Source: Alcaligenaceae bacterium CGII-47 (lineage in GTDB: Bacteria > Pseudomonadota > Gammaproteobacteria > Burkholderiales > Burkholderiaceae_B). Taken from it: 64,000 nucleotides of DNA. The position numbers and the translations under genes are program-made. A model generated the notes under the pieces. The model was not told the DNA's origin. It worked only from the letters and a program-made list of their open reading frames with translations, and did no database searches. Shown here piece by piece: positions 50,238-58,306 of this stretch. The DNA lies in NCBI GenBank assembly GCA_019166125.1, contig JAHTBO010000001.1:473066-537065 (forward strand), given 5' to 3'. Positions within the stretch are counted from its first letter, which is position 1. The number at the start of each line of letters is the position of its first letter.

Positions 50238-50780
50238 TCAGGCGTAGGCCTGAAGCTCTGGATTGATCGGTGTTTTGGCGAGATTGTTGGCGTAATTGCA
50301 TAGGGTTGCCAGGCTTACGCCCAGCACAACTTCAAGCGCATTGCCTTGGGTATAGCCCGCTGCCTTAAGGTCATTCAGTGCTTCGTCTGAGACCTGACCT
50401 TTGTGTTCCAGAACCGCCAACGTAAATCGAGCAAGGGTATTGAGTTTGGGGTCAGAGAGCGCTTTGGTCTGGCGCAGACCATTGACAAGCTCTTCAGAGA
50501 GCTTGAGCTTTTTGTAGGCCAGCGCAGTATGTCCAGCAGTGCAGAAATTGCAGCCGTTGTAGGTCGCGGCGGTGATCTGCACCACTTCGCGCTCGGTTGC
50601 GCTCAGTTCGTTGCGGGCGTTAATGGCACTTACGACCTGATACGTTTCCAGCGCCGTCGGCGCATTGGCTAATACCCCCAATAGATTGGGTAAAAAGCCG
50701 CTATTTTGCTTGGCGGCACGTAAACGTTCTTGCGCCTGGGCGGGCGCGGATTCAATGGATTGGATGGTAAGGCGACTCAT
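50238..50780 (-). CDS. AhpD-like carboxymuconolactone decarboxylase family protein
   Basis: A 180-residue helical protein with CNFCTAGHTAL near residues 80-90, the CxxCxxxH redox motif of AhpD-like proteins. It heads the operon that goes on with the acyl-CoA dehydrogenase-like protein and the ABC transporter. It is likely to provide thiol-dependent peroxide removal or a related redox step during use of the transported compound; this is inferred from context. An inverted repeat lies about 85 bases upstream. Confidence 0.82.
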   Translation of the reverse strand: MSRLTIQSIESAPAQAQERLRAAKQNSGFLPNLLGVLANAPTALETYQVVSAINARNELSATEREVVQITAATYNGCNFCTAGHTALAYKKLKLSEELVNGLRQTKALSDPKLNTLARFTLAVLEHKGQVSDEALNDLKAAGYTQGNALEVVLGVSLATLCNYANNLAKTPINPELQAYA

Positions 50781-50860
50781 GTTCGGCGGTTTATATAAGG
50801 TTAAGGTGCTATTTATTCTATAGACCTAGCCTTCTATACCGAACGAATATATAAGAATTA

Positions 50861-50883
50861 GATTATTCAAATATCGAATAATC
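50861..50883. promoter_or_regulatory. Inverted repeat upstream of the AhpD/transporter operon
   Basis: GATTATTC at 50861-50868 and GAATAATC at 50876-50883 are perfect 8-base arms with spacer AAATATC. The surrounding 100 bases are very AT-rich compared with the neighbours and contain the promoter of the minus-strand operon. A regulator-binding site is plausible; no T run supports a terminator. Confidence 0.5.
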
Positions 50884-50905
50884 AAAGCGAGGCGCCCAGC
50901 CTGGT

Positions 50906-52822
50906 TTACGAACTTTGAAGCGCTTCGAGCTCTTCTTGTATCTGCAGCCAGTTATCCTCAAGAGCCTGATGTGATTTGCTTAATTCGCCGTGCTCAGCCA
51001 ACAATAGCGGACGGGTGGCCTTATGGGCGTCTGTGTAAAACGCTGGGTCAGCAATGAGGGCATTGAGCGCCTCAAGGCGCTGGGTCTGGCGGCTCATCTC
51101 ATTTTCGATTGTGTGCAGACGGGCTTCAAGTGGTTTTTTTTGGATCGCCAATTGCTGGCGCACTTGGGCATCGAGCCGACGCTGAGCCTTTCGGTCATTT
51201 TCTATTGCGGGTTCGCTGCGCGCCTCCGAGCGTGCGGTACTGCCTCGCTGTTGTAGCCAGTCGCGATAATCCTCCAGATCGCCATCAAACTCCTGCACCA
51301 GGCCATCGGCCACTATCCAAAAATCATCGACTGTGGTGCGTAACAGGTGCCGATCATGCGAGACCATCAGTACGCTGCCGGTAAACTCGGCGAGTGCGCG
51401 GGCCAGGGCTTCGCGGGTATCGACATCCAGGTGATTGCTGGGTTCATCGAGCAGTAGCAGATTGGGTTTGCGCCAGACAATGAGAGAGAGTGCCAGCCGA
51501 GCTTTTTCACCGCCTGAAAAGGGGGCGACGGGGCTCTTGACCGTATCGCCGCTAAAACCAAAACTGCCCAGGTAATTGCGTAATTCTTGTTCGCGTACTG
51601 TGGGTGCGATCCTTGCGAGGTGCTCTAAGGGCGTGAGGGCGGGGTCTAACATATCAAGCTGCTGCTGGGCAAAATAACCAATCTCCAGACCTTTAGAGGG
51701 GAGGTATTCGCCAGCGAGCGGCGTGATCTCTTGCGCCAAGGTCTTGATAAGTGTGCTCTTGCCTGCGCCGTTTACACCCAGTACGCCGATTCGAGCGCCA
51801 CTGCGCACCATGAGCTGGACCTGCGAGAGGATGCAACGTGGTGTTCCTTGGGCATCGATATAGCCAAGATCAGCCGCATCCAGCCTGAGCAGAGGGTCTG
51901 GGGTATGCGTGGGCGAGGGCAGGCGGATATCAATACCGGACTCCACCGCCAGAGGTGCGAGAACCTGCATACGTGCGAGCGCCTTAACTCGGCTCTGGGC
52001 CTGTTTCGCTTTGGTTGCCTTGGCTTTGAAGCGGTCGATAAACCCTTGCAGATGTGCGCTCTCACGCGCTTGGCGTACGTGCGCCAATTGATTCTGACGC
52101 ATGCGCTCAGCGCGTTGCGTCAAAAAGTCCTCATACCCACCTTTGTAGCGTACGAGCTTGCCTTGATCAAAATGGAGGATGACGCGTGCGACGGTATCGA
52201 GAAACTCGGTGTCGTGTGAGATCAGCAGCACCGTACCGGGATAACTGCTAAGCCAGCGCTCTAGCCAGAGCATCGCGTCCAGATCCAGATGATTGGTTGG
52301 CTCATCGAGTAGCAATAGATCCGATGGCGCCATCAGGGCGCGAGCCAGGGCAATACGCATCTGCCAGCCGCCAGAGAAATTTGCAACCGGTTCGGCCCAT
52401 TGTTCAGGGGTAAAGCCCAGCCCAGCGAGGAGTTGCTCGGCACGTGACGGGGCGCTCCAGGCCTGCGCATCAACCAGTGCGGCTTCAAGTTCCGCGATTG
52501 CATGACCGTCCTCGTCTGCGGTCTGTGCGCGGCGCGCCTGCAAGGCGCGTAGGCGCGTATCGCCATCAATGACGAATTCGCGTGCGGCACGGTGCGTGTC
52601 ATGAAGAATTTGCTCGACGCTGGCGAGCTGCCAGGCAGCGGGGATGTCTAGTGTGCCGGCATCCTGATCGATTTGCTTTTGCAGGAGTGCGAACAAAGTG
52701 GTTTTGCCCGCCCCATTTTTTCCAACAAAACCTACCCGTTCGCCTGGATGGATGACAAATTCAGCACCATCCAGTAGAACCTTGGTACCGCGTCGCAGTG
52801 TGAGTCCAGTTGCGCGTATCAC
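50906..52822 (-). CDS. ABC-F family ATPase (YheS-like)
   Basis: A 638-residue soluble protein with two ABC domains and no membrane part. The first has Walker A GKNGAGKTT near residues 34-42 and FSGGWQMRIALARAL; the second has GVNGAGKST near 350 and FSGGEKARLAL. A basic linker separates them, and a C-terminal coiled coil follows after residue 540. The sequence fits YheS, a ribosome-associated translation factor, better than Uup or EttA. The GTG at 52822 overlaps the prmB stop (GTGA) and matches where the family begins; earlier in-frame starts lie inside prmB. Confidence 0.88.
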   Translation of the reverse strand: MIRATGLTLRRGTKVLLDGAEFVIHPGERVGFVGKNGAGKTTLFALLQKQIDQDAGTLDIPAAWQLASVEQILHDTHRAAREFVIDGDTRLRALQARRAQTADEDGHAIAELEAALVDAQAWSAPSRAEQLLAGLGFTPEQWAEPVANFSGGWQMRIALARALMAPSDLLLLDEPTNHLDLDAMLWLERWLSSYPGTVLLISHDTEFLDTVARVILHFDQGKLVRYKGGYEDFLTQRAERMRQNQLAHVRQARESAHLQGFIDRFKAKATKAKQAQSRVKALARMQVLAPLAVESGIDIRLPSPTHTPDPLLRLDAADLGYIDAQGTPRCILSQVQLMVRSGARIGVLGVNGAGKSTLIKTLAQEITPLAGEYLPSKGLEIGYFAQQQLDMLDPALTPLEHLARIAPTVREQELRNYLGSFGFSGDTVKSPVAPFSGGEKARLALSLIVWRKPNLLLLDEPSNHLDVDTREALARALAEFTGSVLMVSHDRHLLRTTVDDFWIVADGLVQEFDGDLEDYRDWLQQRGSTARSEARSEPAIENDRKAQRRLDAQVRQQLAIQKKPLEARLHTIENEMSRQTQRLEALNALIADPAFYTDAHKATRPLLLAEHGELSKSHQALEDNWLQIQEELEALQSS

Positions 52823-53712
52823 GAAATCAATTGCTCCGGTGTGAGGAGCAGGATCTGGTCCGAGGTGGTTTCGGTATCGAGCCATACGGGCTCGAGGTGC
52901 GGGAAAGCCGCATTGAAATGCGCATACTCATGTCCGATCTCCAGCACTAGCAAGCCTCCCGGTGCAAGAAATGCTGCGGCTTGATCCAGGATGCGTCGTA
53001 CCAAATCCATGCCATCAACGCCTCCCGCCAGGGCAAGGGTGGGCTCATGGCGATACTCGTCAGGCAGACTGTCCATCGACGCAGTGTTGACATAAGGGGG
53101 GTTACATAAAATCAGATCGTACTGAGTCAAGGGGACAGAATCAAAAATATCGCTGCATAGCGCATGAACGCGATCCTGCAACGCGTATTCAGCGATATTT
53201 CTTTTTGTAACGATCAATGCATCGGCAGAGATGTCCACTGCGTCAACATCCGTCCGCTCAAACGCCAAGGCAGCCAGGATGGCCAGACAACCCGAGCCCG
53301 TACATAGATCCATGACCCGACGGATAGCGTCAGGATCGGCAACCCAGGGCGATAGGCGATCAGCTAAAAGCTCCGAGATGGGTGAGCGCGGCACGATGAC
53401 GCGTTCATCGACAAAAAAGCGGTGGCCTTGCAGCCATGCTTCACCGGTTATATAGGCGGCAGGCTTGCGCGTGGTGAGGCGTTCGTGGATCAGTTCGATA
53501 TAGCGGGTGCGCTCTCGGTCCAGGACACGGGCATCCAAAAATGGCTCGAGTGTATCGAGTGGCAAATGCAGCGAATACAGTAGCAGGTAGGCAGCTTCGT
53601 CCCAGGCATTGTCGCTGCCATGACCAAACGTTAGACCGACGGCATTGAATCGGCTGATTGCCCAGCGCAATAAGTCGCGTAGCGTCAGGAGTTCGGAATA
53701 GGGAGCAGACAT
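52819..53712 (-). CDS. prmB: Ribosomal protein L3 N5-glutamine methyltransferase
   Basis: A 297-residue methyltransferase of the HemK/PrmB group. MDLCTGSGCLAILAALAF near residues 138-155 binds S-adenosylmethionine. The catalytic motif is NPPYVNTASM near 206-215; the YVN form distinguishes PrmB from PrmC (YI or YIP). I chose ATG 53712; an upstream in-frame start 15 bases earlier is possible. It follows dapE by 15 bases. Confidence 0.92.
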   Translation of the reverse strand: MSAPYSELLTLRDLLRWAISRFNAVGLTFGHGSDNAWDEAAYLLLYSLHLPLDTLEPFLDARVLDRERTRYIELIHERLTTRKPAAYITGEAWLQGHRFFVDERVIVPRSPISELLADRLSPWVADPDAIRRVMDLCTGSGCLAILAALAFERTDVDAVDISADALIVTKRNIAEYALQDRVHALCSDIFDSVPLTQYDLILCNPPYVNTASMDSLPDEYRHEPTLALAGGVDGMDLVRRILDQAAAFLAPGGLLVLEIGHEYAHFNAAFPHLEPVWLDTETTSDQILLLTPEQLIS

Positions 53713-53727
53713 GCGTGGGCCTTGCAA

Positions 53728-54870
53728 TCAATGAACACCCAGCAGCAATTGCTCGAGCGTTCGTCGGTAGATGTTTTTCAGGGGTACGAGCGATTTTATC
53801 TGGATGTGTTCATTGGCCTGGTGGATGGTGGCATTGATTGGGCCAAATTCCAATACCTGAGGGCAAATTCGTGCGATATAGCGCCCATCCGAGGTGCCAC
53901 CCGTCGTCGATAGCCTAGCCTGGACGCCAGTCTCATTGGCAATTGCCTGTCGTACAGTCCGACATAGGCTGCCCTCAGGGGTGAGAAAGGGTTCCCCGCC
54001 CAAGGTCCAGTCTAAAGTAAGCGCCAAATCGTAGCGCGCCAGAATCTCTGCGGTGCGCGCACGCAGTGTCTCGGGTGTGCTGGCGGTGGAAAACCTGAAA
54101 TTGAAGTCGAGCACTGCAACGCCAGGAATGACATTGGTTGCTCCCGTCCCTGCGTGCAAATTCGATACCTGGAAGGTGGTGGGCGGAAAGTATTCGTTAC
54201 CATCATCCCAATGCTCGGCGGTTAAGTCTGCGAGTGCTGGTGCGAGCTGATGGATGGGGTTGAGCGCCAGATGAGGGTAGGCCACATGGCCTTGTCGGCC
54301 ATGGACAGTCAGGCGCGCCGAGAGCGAACCGCGTCGCCCATTTTTGATCGTGTCGCCCAACTCCGATGTTGAGGTGGGCTCACCCACAATGCAGTAATCC
54401 AGCACCTCGTGGCGAGCCTGGAGAACCCGGCAAACGTGAGCCGTGCCTTCGGTGGCTGGGCCCTCCTCATCCGAGGTGAGCAGCAGGGCGATCGAGCCGC
54501 CGTGATCGGGGTGTGCAGTAATAAATTCTTCTGCGGCGACGATGAAGGCGGCAATCGAGCTCTTCATGTCTGCGGCGCCCCGCCCATAGAGAGCACCATC
54601 GCGCTCTGTCGGTACAAATGGCGGGCTGACCCACTCATCGAGCGGGCCGGTAGGCACCACGTCAGTATGTCCAGCGAATACCAGCACTGGCGCACTCTGG
54701 CCGCGGCGCGCCCAGAGATTCTGTACCTGAGCACTGGGTAATGCCTCGCAATGAAAACCAAGAGCCTGCAAGCGCTGGCCCAGCAGTTCCTGGCAACCTG
54801 CGTCCTCGGGCGTGATAGAAGGTCGTGCGATGAGTGCCTCGCATAAGGCGCGTGTTGCTTCGGTGTTCAT
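53728..54870 (-). CDS. dapE: Succinyl-diaminopimelate desuccinylase
   Basis: A 380-residue zinc hydrolase of the lysine and peptidoglycan pathway. Metal ligands are in [14 protein letters not shown] near residues 64-77, [14 protein letters not shown] near 96-109, [10 protein letters not shown] and the C-terminal HQANEHI. It starts on the last base of the dapD stop (TGATG), so the two are coupled and act at consecutive branches of the same pathway. Confidence 0.96.
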   Translation of the reverse strand: MNTEATRALCEALIARPSITPEDAGCQELLGQRLQALGFHCEALPSAQVQNLWARRGQSAPVLVFAGHTDVVPTGPLDEWVSPPFVPTERDGALYGRGAADMKSSIAAFIVAAEEFITAHPDHGGSIALLLTSDEEGPATEGTAHVCRVLQARHEVLDYCIVGEPTSTSELGDTIKNGRRGSLSARLTVHGRQGHVAYPHLALNPIHQLAPALADLTAEHWDDGNEYFPPTTFQVSNLHAGTGATNVIPGVAVLDFNFRFSTASTPETLRARTAEILARYDLALTLDWTLGGEPFLTPEGSLCRTVRQAIANETGVQARLSTTGGTSDGRYIARICPQVLEFGPINATIHQANEHIQIKSLVPLKNIYRRTLEQLLLGVH

Positions 54871-55697
54871 CAGGCTCTAAGCAGATCGTTGATGCTGGTC
54901 TTGGCACGAGTTTGTGCATCGACGCGCTTGACAATCACCGCACAGGCCAGACTGTGAGTACCGTCTGCAGCAGGCAGAGAGCCAGGCACCACGACCGAGC
55001 CAGATGGAATGCGCCCGTAGCTGACCGTGCCGGACGTGCGGTCATAGATCTTGGTGCTTTGTGACAAGAACACACCCATCGCCAGCACGGAGTTCTCTTC
55101 AACGATTACGCCCTCAACCACCTCTGAGCGTGCGCCGATAAAGCAGTTATCCTCAATAATCGTCGGTGAGGCCTGTAGGGGCTCGAGTACACCCCCTATG
55201 CCTACGCCACCTGATAGATGCACATGGCGACCGATCTGAGCGCACGAGCCGACTGTCGCCCAGGCATCCACCATGCTGCCTTCCCCGACATAAGCGCCAA
55301 TATTGACAAAGGATGGGAGCAAAACAACATCCGGCCCGATGTAGGCGCCACGCCGCACGGTCGCAGTCGGGAGAACGCGACAGCCGTCTCGTTCAAAATC
55401 TGCCTGGTCATATTGCTCGAATTTTAAGGGAACCTTGTCGTAGAACTTATAGGGCGTGGACCCCATGACCTGATTGTCTGATAGCCTGAAAGACAGCAAG
55501 ACGGCCTTTTTAACCCATTGCTGGACGACCCAGTTGCCATCCACCTTATGGGCAACCCGCAAAGTGCCTTGGTCTAGTGCCATGATGATCTCGGTGACTG
55601 CCTCGTGCAGCTCAGGCGGCGCTTGATCCGGATGAGTAATTGTTGCCCGATCCTCCCAGGCGGCTTCAATGATGTCCTGTAAGATAGGTCGGTTCAT
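54870..55697 (-). CDS. dapD: 2,3,4,5-tetrahydropyridine-2,6-dicarboxylate N-succinyltransferase
   Basis: A 275-residue left-handed beta-helix acyltransferase that uses succinyl-CoA. It begins with an N-terminal helical domain, and hexapeptide repeats run from about residue 100 ([40 protein letters not shown]). [10 protein letters not shown] lies near the C-terminus. The length equals the E. coli enzyme. It is the first gene of dapD-dapE-prmB-yheS on the minus strand. Confidence 0.96.
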   Translation of the reverse strand: MNRPILQDIIEAAWEDRATITHPDQAPPELHEAVTEIIMALDQGTLRVAHKVDGNWVVQQWVKKAVLLSFRLSDNQVMGSTPYKFYDKVPLKFEQYDQADFERDGCRVLPTATVRRGAYIGPDVVLLPSFVNIGAYVGEGSMVDAWATVGSCAQIGRHVHLSGGVGIGGVLEPLQASPTIIEDNCFIGARSEVVEGVIVEENSVLAMGVFLSQSTKIYDRTSGTVSYGRIPSGSVVVPGSLPAADGTHSLACAVIVKRVDAQTRAKTSINDLLRA

Positions 55698-55737
55698 ACA
55701 TGCTCGAATAGTGATTCAGAATTATAACTAAGCCTGC

Positions 55738-56619
55738 TTATGCCGCGTCCTCGGGTAGGGGGACGAACTCTTGATCATCACCCACAGGCATTTTCATACG
55801 CTGGGCGCGCCAATCTTCTCGGGCCTGCTCTAGCCTGTCTTTCGATGAAGACACGAAATTCCAGTAGATGAAGCGCTCGCCGATTGGTTCGCCGCCCAGC
55901 AGCATAATTGTAGAAGGCTGGCATGCCGTAATTTGGGCGACATGGCCGCGAGCCAGAACCAGCATCCGTCCTTCGGACAGCTTGTGCCCATCCAACGTTA
56001 TCTGCCCCCGAGCGACGTAGACCGCTCGCTCTGAGTATTGGGCACCTAAGGCGCGGCATGCTCCGGCGTCCATCTCCCAGTGCAGGTAGAACAACGGCGA
56101 ATGGGTTTTTACCTGGGCCGTCAACCCGTCAATGGATCCCGCGATCAACCGGCTCGAGACACCGTCTTCGTGGACTTCTGGCAATTGGTCTAAACCGTGA
56201 TGGTGATGGAAAGCCGGCGGGCTTTCCTCATCGTCGCGCGGCAGCGCGACCCAGGCCTGAATACCGTGCAAATTTGCCCCGTGCGCTCTGGCGTATTCAA
56301 GCCGTTCGCTATGGGTGATACCGCTGCCCGCCGTCATCCAGTTCACTTCGCCGGGCTGAATTTCCTGCTTCGAGCCCAAGCTGTCCCGGTGCGTAATCGC
56401 GCCGCTGTAGAGGTACGTTACCGTAGATAAGCCTATGTGAGGATGGGGCTTGACGTCCAGCTCTCGGGGGATGCCAGGAGCCAGCTCTAGTGGTCCCATA
56501 TGGTCAAAGAAGATAAAGGGACCCACCATTCGACGTTTGCGATAGGGCAGTACGCGGCCGACAATAAATCCGCCCCCCAGGTCGTGTGTGCGGCGGTCGA
56601 TGAGCTGGGTTGCGTCCAT
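55738..56619 (-). CDS. Pirin family protein
   Basis: A 293-residue bicupin. The N-terminal pirin domain has FIFFDHMGPLELAPG, DVKPHPHIGLSTVTYLYSGA and GSGITHSERLE, with the metal-binding His pair (HPHIG) and a further His and Glu. A C-terminal cupin follows. Proteins of this type act as quercetin dioxygenases or redox-sensing regulators. I chose ATG 56619 with AGGGAAA upstream. No operon partner is visible. Confidence 0.9.
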   Translation of the reverse strand: MDATQLIDRRTHDLGGGFIVGRVLPYRKRRMVGPFIFFDHMGPLELAPGIPRELDVKPHPHIGLSTVTYLYSGAITHRDSLGSKQEIQPGEVNWMTAGSGITHSERLEYARAHGANLHGIQAWVALPRDDEESPPAFHHHHGLDQLPEVHEDGVSSRLIAGSIDGLTAQVKTHSPLFYLHWEMDAGACRALGAQYSERAVYVARGQITLDGHKLSEGRMLVLARGHVAQITACQPSTIMLLGGEPIGERFIYWNFVSSSKDRLEQAREDWRAQRMKMPVGDDQEFVPLPEDAA

Positions 56620-56984
56620 TTGTTTTCCCTGGGTGCGCCTTGAGATTATACGGCAGGTAATCATGTGTAATTATGATTTTATATTGTGTCCAACAGGACT
56701 TCAAGCTGCATTGTATATTTTAGCGCTCGAATAATATCAATATAACTATCCACGTGTATTAGCTCATGAAATTGATTGTAATATTTACCTGTTTATAAAA
56801 TTTATCTACAAATGCTTTAATTTGCTTAAGATATGGCTTACATCCGTTACTTATTTCATGCAAGATAAATTTGTGTTTGGCTAGGCTAATTTGTTTAAAC
56901 CAGAGACAATGATGGCTACTACATTCTCAGAGATCTTGTGTTGAATTATCTATGCTTTTTGACTTTTCAACATATATTAATTAT
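56620..56984. other. AT-rich intergenic region upstream of the pilus operon
   Basis: This 365-base stretch between pirin and the first pilin gene is clearly AT-richer than the surrounding DNA and has no supported gene. It must contain the divergent promoters of the pirin gene and the pilus operon. The base composition suggests that the pilus cluster was acquired by transfer or that the region is bound by a nucleoid protein; I cannot assign a specific site. Confidence 0.5.
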
Positions 56985-57491
56985 ATGAAATATTTCAAAA
57001 ATAACGTTATTCTGGCGGTAAGTGCATTCGCTCTGATAGTGGCCAGCTCTGTGCAGGCAGCATCTCCAAACCCAGCCACGGGCACTTTCAGTGTCCAGAT
57101 TACACTGGAAAGCAGTTGCACTGTTGCCGCTGGGCCGGATATCAACTTAGGATCACAGTTTCAAGGGGCTGTCGACGCGTTGGGAAGCAGTGCCTTTACG
57201 GTAACGTGTACTAAATCGACCCCTTATACCATCGGTATGGAACCATCAAATGGGGATACAGCTGGTGCGGGTGTGCTGATCGGGACAACCAGCGCGGTAG
57301 GGGTTTCTTACACGCTATATCAATCGAATCAAACTTCTGTTTGGGGTAATGTGGTCGGCAGCAATACCGTTGGGGGAACAGGTACAGGCGCGCCAGACAA
57401 TCACACCGTATACGCCAAGGTAATGGCTACTGAATACACAAATGAGCCTGACACCTATACGGACATGGTTACTATCTCAGTAGGATATTAA
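56985..57491 (+). CDS. Spore coat U (SCPU) domain pilin subunit
   Basis: A 168-residue secreted protein. The signal peptide MKYFKNNVILAVSAFALIVA ends near SSVQA; the mature part is one SCPU domain with two Cys (ESSCTV and VTCTKSTPYTIGM) and ends in TYTDMVTISVGY, a typical donor-strand-exchange C-terminus. It is probably the major subunit of the pilus encoded downstream. An in-frame ATG at 56952 is possible, but it would put residues before the signal peptide; neither start has a strong ribosome binding site. Confidence 0.85.
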   Translation: MKYFKNNVILAVSAFALIVASSVQAASPNPATGTFSVQITLESSCTVAAGPDINLGSQFQGAVDALGSSAFTVTCTKSTPYTIGMEPSNGDTAGAGVLIGTTSAVGVSYTLYQSNQTSVWGNVVGSNTVGGTGTGAPDNHTVYAKVMATEYTNEPDTYTDMVTISVGY

Positions 57492-57493
57492 AA

Positions 57494-58306
57494 ATGTCAA
57501 TTTTTTCGAATAGATTAATGCAATGGATAGGCAGTCTGGCGGTTGCGCTTTTCCTTTTATTGTCAGGAGCACCGTTTACAAGTGCAGCGACGCTGCAGGT
57601 TGCTCCTGTTTCCTTGTCGATACTGCCGACGCAGGCTGCGCAAAGCCTTTGGCTAAGCAATACGGGTGACGAGGTCATTCTTGCACAGATCCGTGTGCTT
57701 AGATGGTCTCAAGAGGATGGACAGAACCGATACGAAGACACTTCTGATCTGGTAGTGAGCCCTCCTTTCGTCAAGCTTGAGGCGGGCCAACGTCGAATGG
57801 TACGAGTCGTGCGCGTCGGCGGTGCAGGGGTGTCATTGGATAAGGTAGAAACCGGGGCGTCCGATAAGATGTTGACCGAGACGTCTCAAGCGCAGCACGA
57901 AAAGTCATATCGCCTCATTGTTGACGATCTACCAGTACTCGACGATACAAAAGGCGTCCACTTTGTTTTACAGTATTCAGTTCCGGTTTTTCTGCCTGCA
58001 TCAAATAATCCACCCATTAGACCTACTCTACACTGGAGGCTCAAGAGCGAAGCGGGCACTAAGATGTTGGTGGTGACAAATACGAATGCAATACATGGTC
58101 AATTAGCAGACGTAAAGTTGATCAACGCTGATGGTAAAGCCTTCGAACTGCAACGAGGATTGCTTGGGTATGTATTGCCGGGCAAGACTATGTCTTGGCG
58201 AATACCATTCGCATTGGCTGGCACAGCTACCCAATACAAGATAGAGGCAATGCTGAATGGAGCTGTTATGCGAGACCTCACATTATCGGAAGATCTGGCC
58301 CCTTGA
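57494..58306 (+). CDS. Periplasmic pilus chaperone (PapD-like)
   Basis: A 270-residue chaperone. Signal peptide with hydrophobic core SLAVALFLLLSGAPF, then TLQVAPVSLSILPTQAAQSL and the first immunoglobulin-like domain with LVVSPPFVKLEAGQRRMVRV near residues 87-106, the chaperone signature. It holds pilin subunits in the periplasm for the usher. It starts two bases after the pilin stop. It is longer than FimC, as in the archaic or sigma-type chaperones paired with SCPU subunits. Confidence 0.88.
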   Translation: MSIFSNRLMQWIGSLAVALFLLLSGAPFTSAATLQVAPVSLSILPTQAAQSLWLSNTGDEVILAQIRVLRWSQEDGQNRYEDTSDLVVSPPFVKLEAGQRRMVRVVRVGGAGVSLDKVETGASDKMLTETSQAQHEKSYRLIVDDLPVLDDTKGVHFVLQYSVPVFLPASNNPPIRPTLHWRLKSEAGTKMLVVTNTNAIHGQLADVKLINADGKAFELQRGLLGYVLPGKTMSWRIPFALAGTATQYKIEAMLNGAVMRDLTLSEDLAP

